From Dyadobacter sp. UC 10 (GTDB taxonomy: Bacteria > Bacteroidota > Bacteroidia > Cytophagales > Spirosomataceae), in assembly GCF_008369915.1 (NCBI RefSeq), contig NZ_VSRN01000001.1, positions 2,848,501 through 2,912,500 of the forward strand: a stretch of DNA of 64,000 bases, given 5' to 3'. The first letter of the stretch is position 1. The number at the start of each line of letters is the position of its first letter. The notes below the pieces were generated by a model. That model was not told the origin of the DNA, made no database searches, and worked only from the letters and a program-made list of their open reading frames with translations. Below, one piece after another: positions 49,165 through 61,845 of the stretch. A program made the translations under genes and the position numbers.

Positions 49165-50982
49165 TCAGTCAATTTGAGCAGTATTTTTATTTGGCACGTC
49201 GATGTCGATACCCATCATACGCATGAGCTCCGATGCATTGAAACTTTTGCAGATGCCCTCATGCAGTCGGTAATCAAAGTGCAGGCGCCCCTGTTCGACG
49301 TCGGACCGGAAGTGGAAGTTATGAACGTAATTTTCAGTTTCCCCCCATTGTCCGAGTTCCAGGTCGTGGGTGGATACCAGTCCTGAGGCATTTTTGTTAT
49401 GTAGCTGCCTGATCAATGCTTCCGCGCCCCTGTGACGGTCCGCCGAGTTAGTGCCTTTTAATATTTCATCCAGAAGATAGAGAACGGGAGCAGCGGCATT
49501 GCCGGAAGCCAGTTCCAACAGCTGTTTTAGTCTTTTAAGCTCCGCGTAAAAAGAGGAAGTACTTTCTTCAAGTGAATCCTGCGTCCGCATGCTGCTAAAA
49601 ACGCGGACTGGAACGCATGTGAAGTGAGCCGCACTGACCACCGCGCCCATTTGCGCAAGTACCAGGTTAAGTCCGATCGTACGCAAAAAAGTACTTTTCC
49701 CAGACATATTGGAACCTGTCACCAGCATTGTTGCGCCGGTATCTTCGAGGGAAAAGTCGTTGCTAACCCGTTTTTCTGCCGGGATGAGCGGGTGACCCAT
49801 TTCCGTTGTTTTGATAAAAACCTGCTGCTGCGATGTCACTGCTGGCACAATGTAATCCGGATTGGCAAATGCGTGTCCGGCAAGGCTGTTCATCGCCTCA
49901 GTATCTGCGAGCACATCGAGCCAATGCCATAAGTTCGATTTGTTGGTTTCTTTCCATTTCTCCAGTCCGGCCAGGCAGTGGATATCCCAAAGCGTAGGTA
50001 TACCGACAAAAAGCCCGAAAAATGGATTGTTCCTGTAATCGAGCCTTTCAAACAATGCCCCTGCCTGGTGGAGCGACTTCGAAGATCCGGAAATCAATGC
50101 CTTGCGCTGAGTCCACCATGCTGCCGCATAGGGCGCTGATTCCGCATGATTAAGCAACTCTGCATAGGCGACCAGGGTGTGGCCCAAAGTAGTGGTTCTG
50201 TTTGTAATCCCCTGAATAGTCGTCTGAAAGCTTTTTAGTATGAAAAAATGCCCTGCCAGGCACGCGAAGATGGCCCAGGCCGGCGCTATCTTCAGCAAAA
50301 TCAATACGAGAACTGCTAATGTAATCAATGGAAACCAGCGCCATTTCAGCAGATTGGCCAGTTTCGGGTCCAGCGTCTCGGTAGTCCACGCGCGAAATGA
50401 GGTAACCTGCGCCGCCGCATGTTCATGCAATAAAGCGGTGGCTTCCCAGGATTGGATTAGTTGCGGAGATGCTTTGAAGTCCGCTGCCGCCTGCTGCCTT
50501 GCCTGCACTTCTTCCGGCGACGCATGGTTTTTGAGCCAGTTGGCCAGACGCTTGCTGCCTTCCGAGGTACGCGTTCTGTTGAGCAGTTTGTAAAGTGAGT
50601 ATTCGCCGAAAATATCAAGATCTGATACGAATGCATGCTCCTTTTCCACAAAATGCAAGCCAGTGTCCGTGCGTTTAAACTGCAGTTGTAGCCGCTCGAT
50701 TTCGTCCTCATTGATCTCCTGAATATTCTTATGAAAATTGCGCGTACGCTTTACCTGTTGGTGCTTTTTCATTAAAAATAAAAACGCCGCAAGCAGCGCA
50801 GCGATCATTACCGGCCATACTGAATGTCCGTTCGAATTCCACAGCCAGGCTGACAGGAGCATCCCGGCAAAAACGGTCAGCCTGGCGACCGATAACAGAT
50901 TTGATCTTTCCTGTGCTGCTTTTTCAGCTGCTTTTGCATCTGCCAGCTCTTTTTCAAAGAATATTTGGGAGGAGGTTTTCAA
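49165..50982 (-). CDS. Membrane-anchored MutS-related ATPase
   Basis: 605 residues. After a short charged helix, two hydrophobic segments (LLSVARLTVFAGMLLSAWLW and PVMIAALLAAFLFLMKKH, about 28-74) anchor it. Another pair lies at about 215-255. The C-terminal third is the MutS ATPase core: Walker A TGSNMSGKSTFLRTIGLN (about 425-442), SSMRTQDSLEESTSSFYAEL, Walker B PVLYLLDEILKGTNSADRHR and the dimer-switch STHDLELG. It lacks the mismatch-recognition domain of true MutS. The role is unknown. It starts 15 bases after the ABC exporter stop. Confidence 0.88.
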   Translation of the reverse strand: MKTSSQIFFEKELADAKAAEKAAQERSNLLSVARLTVFAGMLLSAWLWNSNGHSVWPVMIAALLAAFLFLMKKHQQVKRTRNFHKNIQEINEDEIERLQLQFKRTDTGLHFVEKEHAFVSDLDIFGEYSLYKLLNRTRTSEGSKRLANWLKNHASPEEVQARQQAAADFKASPQLIQSWEATALLHEHAAAQVTSFRAWTTETLDPKLANLLKWRWFPLITLAVLVLILLKIAPAWAIFACLAGHFFILKSFQTTIQGITNRTTTLGHTLVAYAELLNHAESAPYAAAWWTQRKALISGSSKSLHQAGALFERLDYRNNPFFGLFVGIPTLWDIHCLAGLEKWKETNKSNLWHWLDVLADTEAMNSLAGHAFANPDYIVPAVTSQQQVFIKTTEMGHPLIPAEKRVSNDFSLEDTGATMLVTGSNMSGKSTFLRTIGLNLVLAQMGAVVSAAHFTCVPVRVFSSMRTQDSLEESTSSFYAELKRLKQLLELASGNAAAPVLYLLDEILKGTNSADRHRGAEALIRQLHNKNASGLVSTHDLELGQWGETENYVHNFHFRSDVEQGRLHFDYRLHEGICKSFNASELMRMMGIDIDVPNKNTAQID

Positions 50983-50997
50983 AATGGTGGGTTACGG

Positions 50998-52809
50998 TTA
51001 ATGACTTTCGGCAGTTTCAAACTGCAATTTGATGAGATTGGCGTAGAGGCCGTTTTGAAGCAGCGATAGCTCCTGATGCGAGCCCGACTCGGCGATCTGA
51101 CCTTCCCGGATCACGTAGATCATATCTACTTTCCGGATCGTGGCGAGCCTGTGCGCAATTACGATCGTAGTGCGGCCTTTCATGAGTTCGTCCAATGCGA
51201 TTTGCACCAGTTTTTCTGATTCTGCATCCAGCGAACTGGTGGCTTCGTCCAGGATCAATATCTTCGGGTCCTTTAAAATGGCGCGCGCGATCGCAATGCG
51301 TTGCCGCTGTCCGCCTGAAAGTTTAATACCTCTCTCGCCGACAACCGTTTCAAATTTTTCGGGAAACGTTTCAATGAAGTCAAGCGCGTGCGCCCTTCTG
51401 GCTGCGTCGTAGATCTGTTCGCGGGAAGCGGTGGGTTTCCCGTAGGCGATATTTTCATAAATGGTACCGCCGAAAAGCATTACTTCCTGGGGGACGATCG
51501 CCATATTTTTCCTTAATTCAGAGAGGCCATACTCAGAAACGGGTTTCTCGTCGATTAGAATATTGCCTGACTGATGATCGTAAAACCGCATCAGCAGTTG
51601 AATAATCGTAGACTTTCCCGCACCGCTATAACCTACCAGCGCGATTTTCTCGCCAGCACGGATTTGGAACGAAATGCCTTTTAATACAGGTAAGTCGGGT
51701 CGTGAGGGATAGGAGAAATGTACATTGTCGTAAACGATTTGGCCACCGATAATACCCGGAACTGCCGACCGCGCTTCTTCGACGGATATTTCAGGCTCTT
51801 CTTCCAGAATTTCAAATATCCTTTCCGAAGCCCCGATGGTTTTGTTAACCTGCGCATACAAATCGCCCATTCCGCCGATCGACGCGCCGATGAATGTGGT
51901 ATACAGGATAAATGTGAAGAGATCGGACAGTCCAAATTCGCCGGATTCCACCAAGCCAGCGCCGTACCAAACCACCCCGACAATCCCGCCAAACAATGCG
52001 AAAATGATAAACGAAGCAAAGCCGCCACGAAATGAGGCTGCGTGCAGTGAAAGATCGACTACGCGCCTGAGAATCGTATTATAACGCCCTACTTCCAGCG
52101 GTTCATTTGTAAATGCTTTAACCACATGAATAGATTGAAGTGTTTCCTCCACTACCACATTCGCTGCTGCAAGCTCATCCTGCGCCTTTTTGGCAAGTCG
52201 GCGCATATGTCGCCCGAAAAATACGGAGGCTACAACCAGCACCGGAAAAGTGGCGAGCATAAACAGCGTGAGTTTCCAGGATGTGTAAAAAAGGATGGCC
52301 ATTCCGACAATCAGCGTTGCAAACTGGCGAAAGATCTCAGCCAGGGTAAATGACAATAACCCCTGCAATTGAGATACGTCGGATGTTATGCGGCTTGTGA
52401 GCTCGCCGACCCTGCGTTGCTCGAGGAAAGTAATAGGGAGTGTGATGATCTTGCTGAAAACATCCAGCCGGATATTGGTCATCGCCAGCTCGCTTACTTT
52501 GGTAAAAAGATATATCCTGAAATAGGAAAAAGCAGCCTGCCCGATCAGTACTACAAATAGAAAAACGGTAATCTGGTTGATGGTGTATTTCGATTTTCCT
52601 TCAATCACTTCGATCATACTTCCCACCAACTTCGGGAAGGCGAGTGAAGTGGCGGTAGAGAGTGCCAGAAATACAAGTCCAATGAAGAAAGTAACGCGGT
52701 AAGGGCGAAGATATCTAAAAAGACTAAGGGTGGTTTGGAGGCCTTTCCAGCTAATTTTCCTTACAGAAAAAGGGGATTGCACAGGATCAGCACTTTCATT
52801 TTTGGCCAT
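50998..52809 (-). CDS. ABC exporter, fused permease and ATPase (MsbA-like)
   Basis: 603 residues. A six-helix type-I exporter membrane domain (about 30-335; LSLFRYLRPYRVTFFIGLVF..) is fused to a nucleotide-binding domain with Walker A VGYSGAGKST, signature KLSGGQRQR, Walker B ILILDEATSSLD and switch IAHRLAT. Homodimers of such proteins move lipids such as lipid A precursors or drugs outwards. The similarity is to MsbA-type transporters; nothing nearby specifies a cargo. It heads a leftward pair with the MutS-like gene. Confidence 0.93.
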   Translation of the reverse strand: MAKNESADPVQSPFSVRKISWKGLQTTLSLFRYLRPYRVTFFIGLVFLALSTATSLAFPKLVGSMIEVIEGKSKYTINQITVFLFVVLIGQAAFSYFRIYLFTKVSELAMTNIRLDVFSKIITLPITFLEQRRVGELTSRITSDVSQLQGLLSFTLAEIFRQFATLIVGMAILFYTSWKLTLFMLATFPVLVVASVFFGRHMRRLAKKAQDELAAANVVVEETLQSIHVVKAFTNEPLEVGRYNTILRRVVDLSLHAASFRGGFASFIIFALFGGIVGVVWYGAGLVESGEFGLSDLFTFILYTTFIGASIGGMGDLYAQVNKTIGASERIFEILEEEPEISVEEARSAVPGIIGGQIVYDNVHFSYPSRPDLPVLKGISFQIRAGEKIALVGYSGAGKSTIIQLLMRFYDHQSGNILIDEKPVSEYGLSELRKNMAIVPQEVMLFGGTIYENIAYGKPTASREQIYDAARRAHALDFIETFPEKFETVVGERGIKLSGGQRQRIAIARAILKDPKILILDEATSSLDAESEKLVQIALDELMKGRTTIVIAHRLATIRKVDMIYVIREGQIAESGSHQELSLLQNGLYANLIKLQFETAESH

Positions 52810-52930
52810 TATTCATAAACATAGTGTATTGACAGCCGCGATCGGACTGTCCTGATACTTACGGTCTATCAGGCTGCAAAAATAGCTAAAAAATCAAGGG
52901 ATACGATGCCGGTAGCATATTCTCGAAGTC

Positions 52931-54013
52931 TTAGTGAATAGCCAGATCGTTATCCTGCTGCCGGAATATGCTGCTGCTGCGGCTGTACCAGTTTCTGATA
53001 AGCTGGTAACAAGGTATTTCAATATAAGTTGTGATGAGTGTAGCAATGCATATACAGACAGAGATCGTAAAAATTATCGCGAAGTAAACATTGATACCCA
53101 GATCACCGGTCAGCTTGGCAATAATCTGAAGTCCTACATACTGGTGGATCAGGTACAGGCAGTAAGATATATTGCCAAGCATTAATAAAGGTTTGGCAAC
53201 AAGAAAACCGAGCTTTCCGATAATAAAAAGAACAAAAATGATATGGAAGATGGTAATCACTACACAATGCTCGACAAAAGAAATATGGTATTGGGAAGTG
53301 CCGCCTTTGTCGTGAAGATAAAATGACGCGAGTATTGCCGGGATCAGTAATGCGCTGTTTCGATAGACATGCCGGCTGCGTTTAATCTGGTAAAAAAGTA
53401 TCCCCGAGTAAAAGAGGGGGAAATGGTTTAGCAGCTGTACTTTTCTGGTAAGAAACTGATAGAGATCATGATATAATGGCCGCATTGCGTGGAAAGCAAC
53501 AATCAGCAGAATGCAGCATACACCGATCTGTTCGATCGCATTAACCCGGTTAGACACAAATATGGCCAGGATCCAGGTGTAAAAGACAAGCTCAATCAGC
53601 AATGTCCAATATGAACCGTCCAGGTCTTCCACACCAAAATAGATAGAAGCCATCGTTGCATTGGCGAGGATACGTGTCGCGTCAACCGAATGAGGCTCCA
53701 TCAGTACTGCAACAAAAGCAGTGATCAGCATGCAATACCAGAATGCCGGGTATAGCCTGGCAAAACGTTTGACTACAAAGTCCTGCCATTTCGTTATATT
53801 CCTGATAGATTGAAAAATCACGAAGCCGCTGATCATGAAGAAGATATCCACGGCGGTAACTCCATAGTTGAACTGCCATCCAAGCAACTTGGCGTTGTTG
53901 TTGATCGTGAAGTGGAACAGGACAATGCTGATGGCCGCAAGGCCTCTGAGCGCGTCCAATTCTTGATGCCGCTCGGCAATGCCTTGCGGTTCTTTAATGG
54001 GATAGGTGTACAT
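52931..54013 (-). CDS. Acyltransferase-3 family membrane protein (OafA-like)
   Basis: 360 residues, about ten helices. The N-terminal ELDALRGLAAISIVLFHFTIN contains the DALRGxAA motif and the catalytic His of OafA/NodX-type acyltransferases; VDIFFMISGFVIF and KRFARLYPAFWYCMLI follow in the normal order. It would acylate a surface glycan. It is not clustered with polysaccharide genes. Transcribed leftwards, 121 bases before the ABC exporter gene, and divergent from the ECF sigma gene. Confidence 0.9.
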   Translation of the reverse strand: MYTYPIKEPQGIAERHQELDALRGLAAISIVLFHFTINNNAKLLGWQFNYGVTAVDIFFMISGFVIFQSIRNITKWQDFVVKRFARLYPAFWYCMLITAFVAVLMEPHSVDATRILANATMASIYFGVEDLDGSYWTLLIELVFYTWILAIFVSNRVNAIEQIGVCCILLIVAFHAMRPLYHDLYQFLTRKVQLLNHFPLFYSGILFYQIKRSRHVYRNSALLIPAILASFYLHDKGGTSQYHISFVEHCVVITIFHIIFVLFIIGKLGFLVAKPLLMLGNISYCLYLIHQYVGLQIIAKLTGDLGINVYFAIIFTISVCICIATLITTYIEIPCYQLIRNWYSRSSSIFRQQDNDLAIH

Positions 54014-54259
54014 AGGTGCTGCTCCACTGGGGAGTTAATTAAACGTTGAGGAATATCTTACACTGTTATATGAACTTACGGTGTTCTACGAAAATCATGA
54101 AAATTTCAACGTTTTACAATCAGTTCGGGTGAAATAATCCAGAATTTTAACAGACTAACTATAAGATTATTAAATAGTTATAAAATTTTTGCAATTTGTT
54201 ATACGCTGGAAGCAACCGCCCTTCTGAAATTTCCGTAATGGGTATAAAAAGCAAATAGC

Positions 54260-54829
54260 ATGCCCGGGTATGACTCCGCCGTTCTTCATGAACTACTCGC
54301 CGGCTGTTTAAAAAGAAACCGCCGTAGCCAGGAGCTGTTGTACAAACAGTTTTACGGCTATGCCATGAGCATCTGTTTACGCTATACACGCAGCCGGGAA
54401 GAGGCGAAGGAAATACTCAACGATGCGTTTTTAAAGGTTTTTACGAAGCTCGAAAGTTTTGATACGGACCGTTCATTCAAGACCTGGCTGAGCAGGGTAA
54501 TTATCAACACGGCGCTGGACCACTACAGGCACGAGGTCCGGAGGGATGTTTTTGAAAATGTGGAAATTGCGGAAAATGTGTCCGTAGATGAAACAGTTAT
54601 CAGCAAACTTTCTCATGAAGAGCTGATGGGTTTGATACATAAACTTACACCCGCTTACCGCATTGTTTTTAGTTTATCGGTTATTGACGGCTATACACAC
54701 GAAGAAATTGCAGAACAGCTGAATATTTCGGTTGGAGCGTCAAAGTCGAATTTGTCGCGTGCAAGGGAAAAATTGAGAGAAATGTTATCCAAAATCAATA
54801 TTGACGATTATGACAGAGTTGCCAGATGA
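54260..54829 (+). CDS. ECF RNA polymerase sigma factor
   Basis: 189 residues. Region 2 (LLYKQFYGYAMSICLRYTRS, EEAKEILNDAFLKVFTKLES, FKTWLSRVIINTALDHYRHE) and region 4 (KLTPAYRIVFSLSVIDGYTH, EEIAEQLNISVGASKSNLSR) are intact. The next gene overlaps it by 20 bases and encodes a one-TM protein with a short acidic cytoplasmic N-terminus, so it is probably its anti-sigma factor. Sigma and partner head a five-gene unit with a Rieske lipoprotein, a DUF5777 protein and YceI. It belongs to a different subgroup from the sigma factor at 37615. Confidence 0.94.
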   Translation: MPGYDSAVLHELLAGCLKRNRRSQELLYKQFYGYAMSICLRYTRSREEAKEILNDAFLKVFTKLESFDTDRSFKTWLSRVIINTALDHYRHEVRRDVFENVEIAENVSVDETVISKLSHEELMGLIHKLTPAYRIVFSLSVIDGYTHEEIAEQLNISVGASKSNLSRAREKLREMLSKINIDDYDRVAR

Positions 54830-56252
54830 CGAACTGGACAAGCTCTTCAAAAAGTCATCAGAAGAGCTTGATCCTCCCTATGATCCGGATGATTGGAACA
54901 AACTGAAAAGACGTCTCGACGAACAGGACGGCACGGCGGGCGGCGCGTGGCTAAAAAAATGGTGGCCGCTGGGACTGTTGCTGCTGTTGATTTTTACGGG
55001 CGTGGCTGTTTATCTGGGGAAAGATAAAAAAGACGCAAAAAGTTACGTAGCACTGCGGAGAGAAAACGAATTGAAACGGTCTGCAGCCAGCGCAAAGCCC
55101 GCATTACCGGTAACCTCGGAAGGAGAGGCAAAGGACAGTCGGGGTTTGAATCGTAGTTCACCAGATAACGATCAGACAAAAACGAAAAGCGAGACAAGGA
55201 ACTTTGAAACCGGTAAAACAGACGCGAAAAACTCAGCAATTTCTAAAAGAGAAGGCAGTAGAGCAATCGCGAGCGTTGAGAAGACAGCTAGTAAACCTTT
55301 TCCAAAATCAGAATCGAAAGCTGCTGATACAAACAGCAGACCATTATTGCCCCGGAGCCGATCTAAGGCAGGCGGAGTGTACTTAGAGCCTAACCGCTCC
55401 AAGGGGGAAGGGGGCGACGGGGCTCTTATTTTACCTGCAAATGAGCAGGCCATTTCGACAAGTGCAGGCAGCGGCTTAAAAGGTGCGGAAAAAGTTTTTG
55501 CTCAGGAAGAACATGTAGCGGAGCGAACATTCGTGTCAGCTGCAATGCTTCAGAATCGTCCTTTGAGCTGGAACAATGCAGGAGTAATGCCCAAAATTGA
55601 TTTTGAAAAACCGGATATAGAACCCGAACCGCTACCGCAAAAAGAGGAAGTACAGCAGGCTAAATGGGCTGTGCGATTTGGTTATTCACCCGATCTTAGC
55701 ACAGTAGGGTTGAAAAATTTCACCAAACCCGGGGCTGCGGTTGCTTTGCTGGCTGAGTTATCAGTATCGCCCCGACTGTTTGTGCAGACTGGCGCGGTGT
55801 GGAGCAGGAAAGATTACTTCGCAGAGGCAGGTAGTTACATACTGAACCCTAAATGGGGCTATTACACCAAACCGGAAAGTGTCGACGGAATCTGTAAAGT
55901 GCTTGAAATTCCGCTGAACCTGAGATATGATATTATTTCAGGGCAAAAATCACGGTTTTTCATTGGCTCAGGTGCATCCTCTTATTATATGCTGAACGAG
56001 AAATACAAATACAACTATAAGAACCCGGACGATCCGCATATCAAATACCCGAGCTGGAAAGGATCAACAGGCTGGTATTTCCTGAGCCACCTGAATGCAT
56101 CCGTCGGCTATGAATACCGGCTTTCCAACAAGCTTTCATTAATGGGAGAACCTTATGCAAGGATCCCGCTCAAAAGAGTAGGCTACGGCAAAGTGAACCT
56201 GGTCACAATGGGCTTCTGGCTTTCCCTGCGCTATACGCCTGCTTTCCGGTAG
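54810..56252 (+). CDS. Anti-sigma-like protein fused to an outer-membrane beta-barrel-like domain
   Basis: 480 residues from the ATG at 54810, inside the end of the sigma gene. Residues 1-45 are acidic and helical (ELPDDELDKLFKKSSEELDP, DDWNKLKRRLDEQDG), as in anti-sigma domains. One membrane helix follows (WWPLGLLLLLIFTGVAVYLG). About 200 residues of low-complexity Ser/Lys/Glu linker come next. The last 150 residues (WAVRFGYSPDLSTVGLKNFT, SRKDYFAEAGSYILNP, LMGEPYARIPLKRVGYGKVN) resemble a small porin-type beta-barrel. One protein that spans the inner membrane once and ends in an outer-membrane-like domain would cross the envelope. The barrel call rests on alternating patterns only. Confidence 0.75.
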   Translation: MTELPDDELDKLFKKSSEELDPPYDPDDWNKLKRRLDEQDGTAGGAWLKKWWPLGLLLLLIFTGVAVYLGKDKKDAKSYVALRRENELKRSAASAKPALPVTSEGEAKDSRGLNRSSPDNDQTKTKSETRNFETGKTDAKNSAISKREGSRAIASVEKTASKPFPKSESKAADTNSRPLLPRSRSKAGGVYLEPNRSKGEGGDGALILPANEQAISTSAGSGLKGAEKVFAQEEHVAERTFVSAAMLQNRPLSWNNAGVMPKIDFEKPDIEPEPLPQKEEVQQAKWAVRFGYSPDLSTVGLKNFTKPGAAVALLAELSVSPRLFVQTGAVWSRKDYFAEAGSYILNPKWGYYTKPESVDGICKVLEIPLNLRYDIISGQKSRFFIGSGASSYYMLNEKYKYNYKNPDDPHIKYPSWKGSTGWYFLSHLNASVGYEYRLSNKLSLMGEPYARIPLKRVGYGKVNLVTMGFWLSLRYTPAFR

Positions 56253-56303
56253 ATCACGCATTGCCGATAATAAATCATAACTGCTAATTTTTAACCATTC
56301 ACC

Positions 56304-56801
56304 ATGGAGACTAACAACCAAGAAAAAATGAAAAGAGGGGAGTTCCTGAGAAGTCTGGGACTGAGTACCTCCACTTTAATGGCATTTTATTGCATTGGCA
56401 CCACCATGACCGCCTGCGGGTCCAGCGAGAATGAACCCGAGCCGGTTGATCCGGGCGGCGGTGGAAATGGTATTTCGGGCACGACAACGGGAAATTCCAT
56501 CAACTTCACAGTGGATCTGACCAAGGTAACAAAGTTGAAAACTGTCGGCGGTTTTGAGATAATCGGTGACACCATCGTGGCGCTGGCGAGTGGCGGCGGT
56601 TATGTTGCTTTGGCGAGAAGATGTACCCACGAAGGTTTCAATATCCAGTACCGCCTTACTCAAAACGATTTTCAATGCCCCAATCACCTTTCTGAATTTT
56701 CAACCACCGGCGCGGTGGAGCAGGGTCCGGCGACTGCTGCATTGAAAGCCTTCAAAACCGCGCTGTCGGCCGACGGCAACACGCTGACAGTAACCGCATA
56801 A
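56304..56801 (+). CDS. Rieske 2Fe-2S lipoprotein
   Basis: 165 residues. The export signal has a KRGEFLRSLGL stretch like a Tat motif (KR for RR) and a lipobox Cys38 (MTACGSS), followed by a Gly-rich linker. The Rieske fold then shows both cluster loops: CTHEG with Cys107 and His109, and CPNHLSEF with Cys125 and His128. The usual second-loop cysteines that form a disulfide in bc1-type Rieske proteins are not visible. It would pass single electrons in the periplasm. It sits 51 bases after the anti-sigma-like gene and 13 before the DUF5777 gene. Confidence 0.9.
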   Translation: METNNQEKMKRGEFLRSLGLSTSTLMAFYCIGTTMTACGSSENEPEPVDPGGGGNGISGTTTGNSINFTVDLTKVTKLKTVGGFEIIGDTIVALASGGGYVALARRCTHEGFNIQYRLTQNDFQCPNHLSEFSTTGAVEQGPATAALKAFKTALSADGNTLTVTA

Positions 56802-56814
56802 ACGACTGATTTCT

Positions 56815-57708
56815 ATGAAATGCCTCCGCTTTTTATTGCTAATGGTTTGTTCAACAAGCCTTTATGCGCAGGACGATTTGCTGAGTGAGCTTTCCAAACA
56901 GGACAGTGCACAAAAAATACCTGTGAGTGCTACTTTCAAATCCACGCGTGTCGTCAACGGACATTCTGTCGAAACAATGAAAAAAAAGCACCTTGATTTC
57001 CGGATATCCCACCGTTTCGGAAGATTGAATTCGGGCGCCTACCAGTTTTTCGGGCTCGACCAGGCGACAATGCGAATGGGTTTTGAATATGGTATCACCG
57101 ACGATCTGATGGTGGGCGTAGGCAGGAGCACTTCTCAGAAGGTCTACGATTTTTTTGGTAAATATAAATTGCTCAGGCAAAGCACCGGCGCCAGGTCAAT
57201 TCCCGTTTCGGTGACACTTTTTGGAGGAACGGGCGTTGCCACAGTTAATAAAGAGCTCGAATTTCAGGATAAAATATATTACTCTGCCCAGGTGCTGGTA
57301 GCACGTAAGTTTGGCGAGCGGCTCTCCTTGCAACTTTCACCGACCTACCTTTTCCGCAACCGGCCGGAGGTTTTGGGAGATGAAAAATTGCTGCTGGCGA
57401 TCGGGATCGGTGGCCGGTTCAAACTTTCGAAACGCGTTTCCCTCAACGGCGAATACTTTTATACGGCAAGAGAAAAAAATACGGTAACAGCTCCTTACTA
57501 CGATTCAATGTCTTTCGGGGTTGATATTGAAACCGGCGGGCACGTGTTTCAGCTACATTTTACCAATTCTCTTGGGATGATTGAGAAGCAATTTATCGGT
57601 GAAACGGCAGGTACATGGGGGAAAGGGGATATTCATTACGGCTTCAATATTTCCCGGACTTTCAGTTTTGATAAAAAGAACAGAAGGCCGAAATCAACTG
57701 AACAGTAA
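56815..57708 (+). CDS. DUF5777 family beta-barrel protein
   Basis: 297 residues with signal peptide MKCLRFLLLMVCSTSLYAQ. Thereafter it shows strand-like alternation (LDFRISHRFGRLNSGAYQFF, DLMVGVGRSTSQKVYDFFGK, GVDIETGGHVFQLHFTNS) and ends in KNRRPKSTEQ. The pattern matches the Bacteroidota outer-membrane family DUF5777, whose function is unknown. In this cluster it lies between a Rieske protein and YceI, an arrangement I believe recurs in the phylum. Confidence 0.85.
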   Translation: MKCLRFLLLMVCSTSLYAQDDLLSELSKQDSAQKIPVSATFKSTRVVNGHSVETMKKKHLDFRISHRFGRLNSGAYQFFGLDQATMRMGFEYGITDDLMVGVGRSTSQKVYDFFGKYKLLRQSTGARSIPVSVTLFGGTGVATVNKELEFQDKIYYSAQVLVARKFGERLSLQLSPTYLFRNRPEVLGDEKLLLAIGIGGRFKLSKRVSLNGEYFYTAREKNTVTAPYYDSMSFGVDIETGGHVFQLHFTNSLGMIEKQFIGETAGTWGKGDIHYGFNISRTFSFDKKNRRPKSTEQ

Positions 57709-57714
57709 CAGACT

Positions 57715-58275
57715 ATGAAACTACATTTTGTTCGCGTGGCGCTGGTCGCCGTGCTAGCTATTTCTTGGCCTGTCGAAGAGCTGATTGCGCAGGGAAGTAA
57801 ATTTTCGACAAGCGCTGGTAACACCAAATTTTCGTCAGAAACTCCCCTGGAAAATATCAACGCGGAGAATAAAAAGTCGCAGGCGATTTTGAATACGGCG
57901 AACGGAGAAATGGCTATCCGGATGAATATGAGGGACTTTGTTTTTCCAAATAAGCTGATGCAGGAGCATTTCAATGAAAACTATATAGAATCGGACAAAT
58001 ATCCGACAGCCACATTCAGTGGGAAAATCGATAATGTGCCCGATTTTTCCAAAGACGGGCAATATGATGTGGCAGCTATCGGAAAGTTCACGGTTCACGG
58101 TGTTACAAAAGAGCGTAAACTGAAAGGCAAGCTGAAAGTGGAAGGTGATAAAATTACGATTACTTCAAATTTCGAAGTGCCGCTGACGGATCACAAGATC
58201 GAAATTCCGCAGGTAGTCTTTGTCAAAATCGCGCAGGTTATCCAGGTAAAAGCGGAATATGTTTTGAGGCGTTAA
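57715..58275 (+). CDS. YceI-family periplasmic protein
   Basis: 186 residues: signal peptide (MKLHFVRVALVAVLAISWPVE..) and the lipocalin-like YceI barrel. The motif SDKYPTATFSGKID and the later KFTVHGVTKERKLKGKL are typical. Family members bind isoprenoid or quinone-like lipids in the barrel. Last gene of the ECF sigma-led unit, starting six bases after the DUF5777 gene. Its stop is inside a terminator hairpin. With a Rieske lipoprotein upstream, a role in periplasmic redox or quinone handling is conceivable. Confidence 0.92.
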   Translation: MKLHFVRVALVAVLAISWPVEELIAQGSKFSTSAGNTKFSSETPLENINAENKKSQAILNTANGEMAIRMNMRDFVFPNKLMQEHFNENYIESDKYPTATFSGKIDNVPDFSKDGQYDVAAIGKFTVHGVTKERKLKGKLKVEGDKITITSNFEVPLTDHKIEIPQVVFVKIAQVIQVKAEYVLRR

Positions 58276-58309
58276 TCCTGGAGAGTCTTTAAAACTTGCC
58301 AGGATTAAC
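58271..58309. terminator. Bidirectional terminator between yceI-like gene and beta-galactosidase gene
   Basis: GTTAATCCTGG (58271-58281) pairs perfectly with CCAGGATTAAC (58299-58309). It includes the yceI stop codon and touches the end of the convergent gene. Confidence 0.75.
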
Positions 58310-58310
58310 G

Positions 58311-61765
<3,455 letters not shown>

Positions 61766-61845
61766 GAAACAGATGTTAAAGTGGGGAATGATCAGGTTTT
61801 ATTTGAATAATGTTTTTATTTGCCGCCGTACGTAAATGATTTGCT

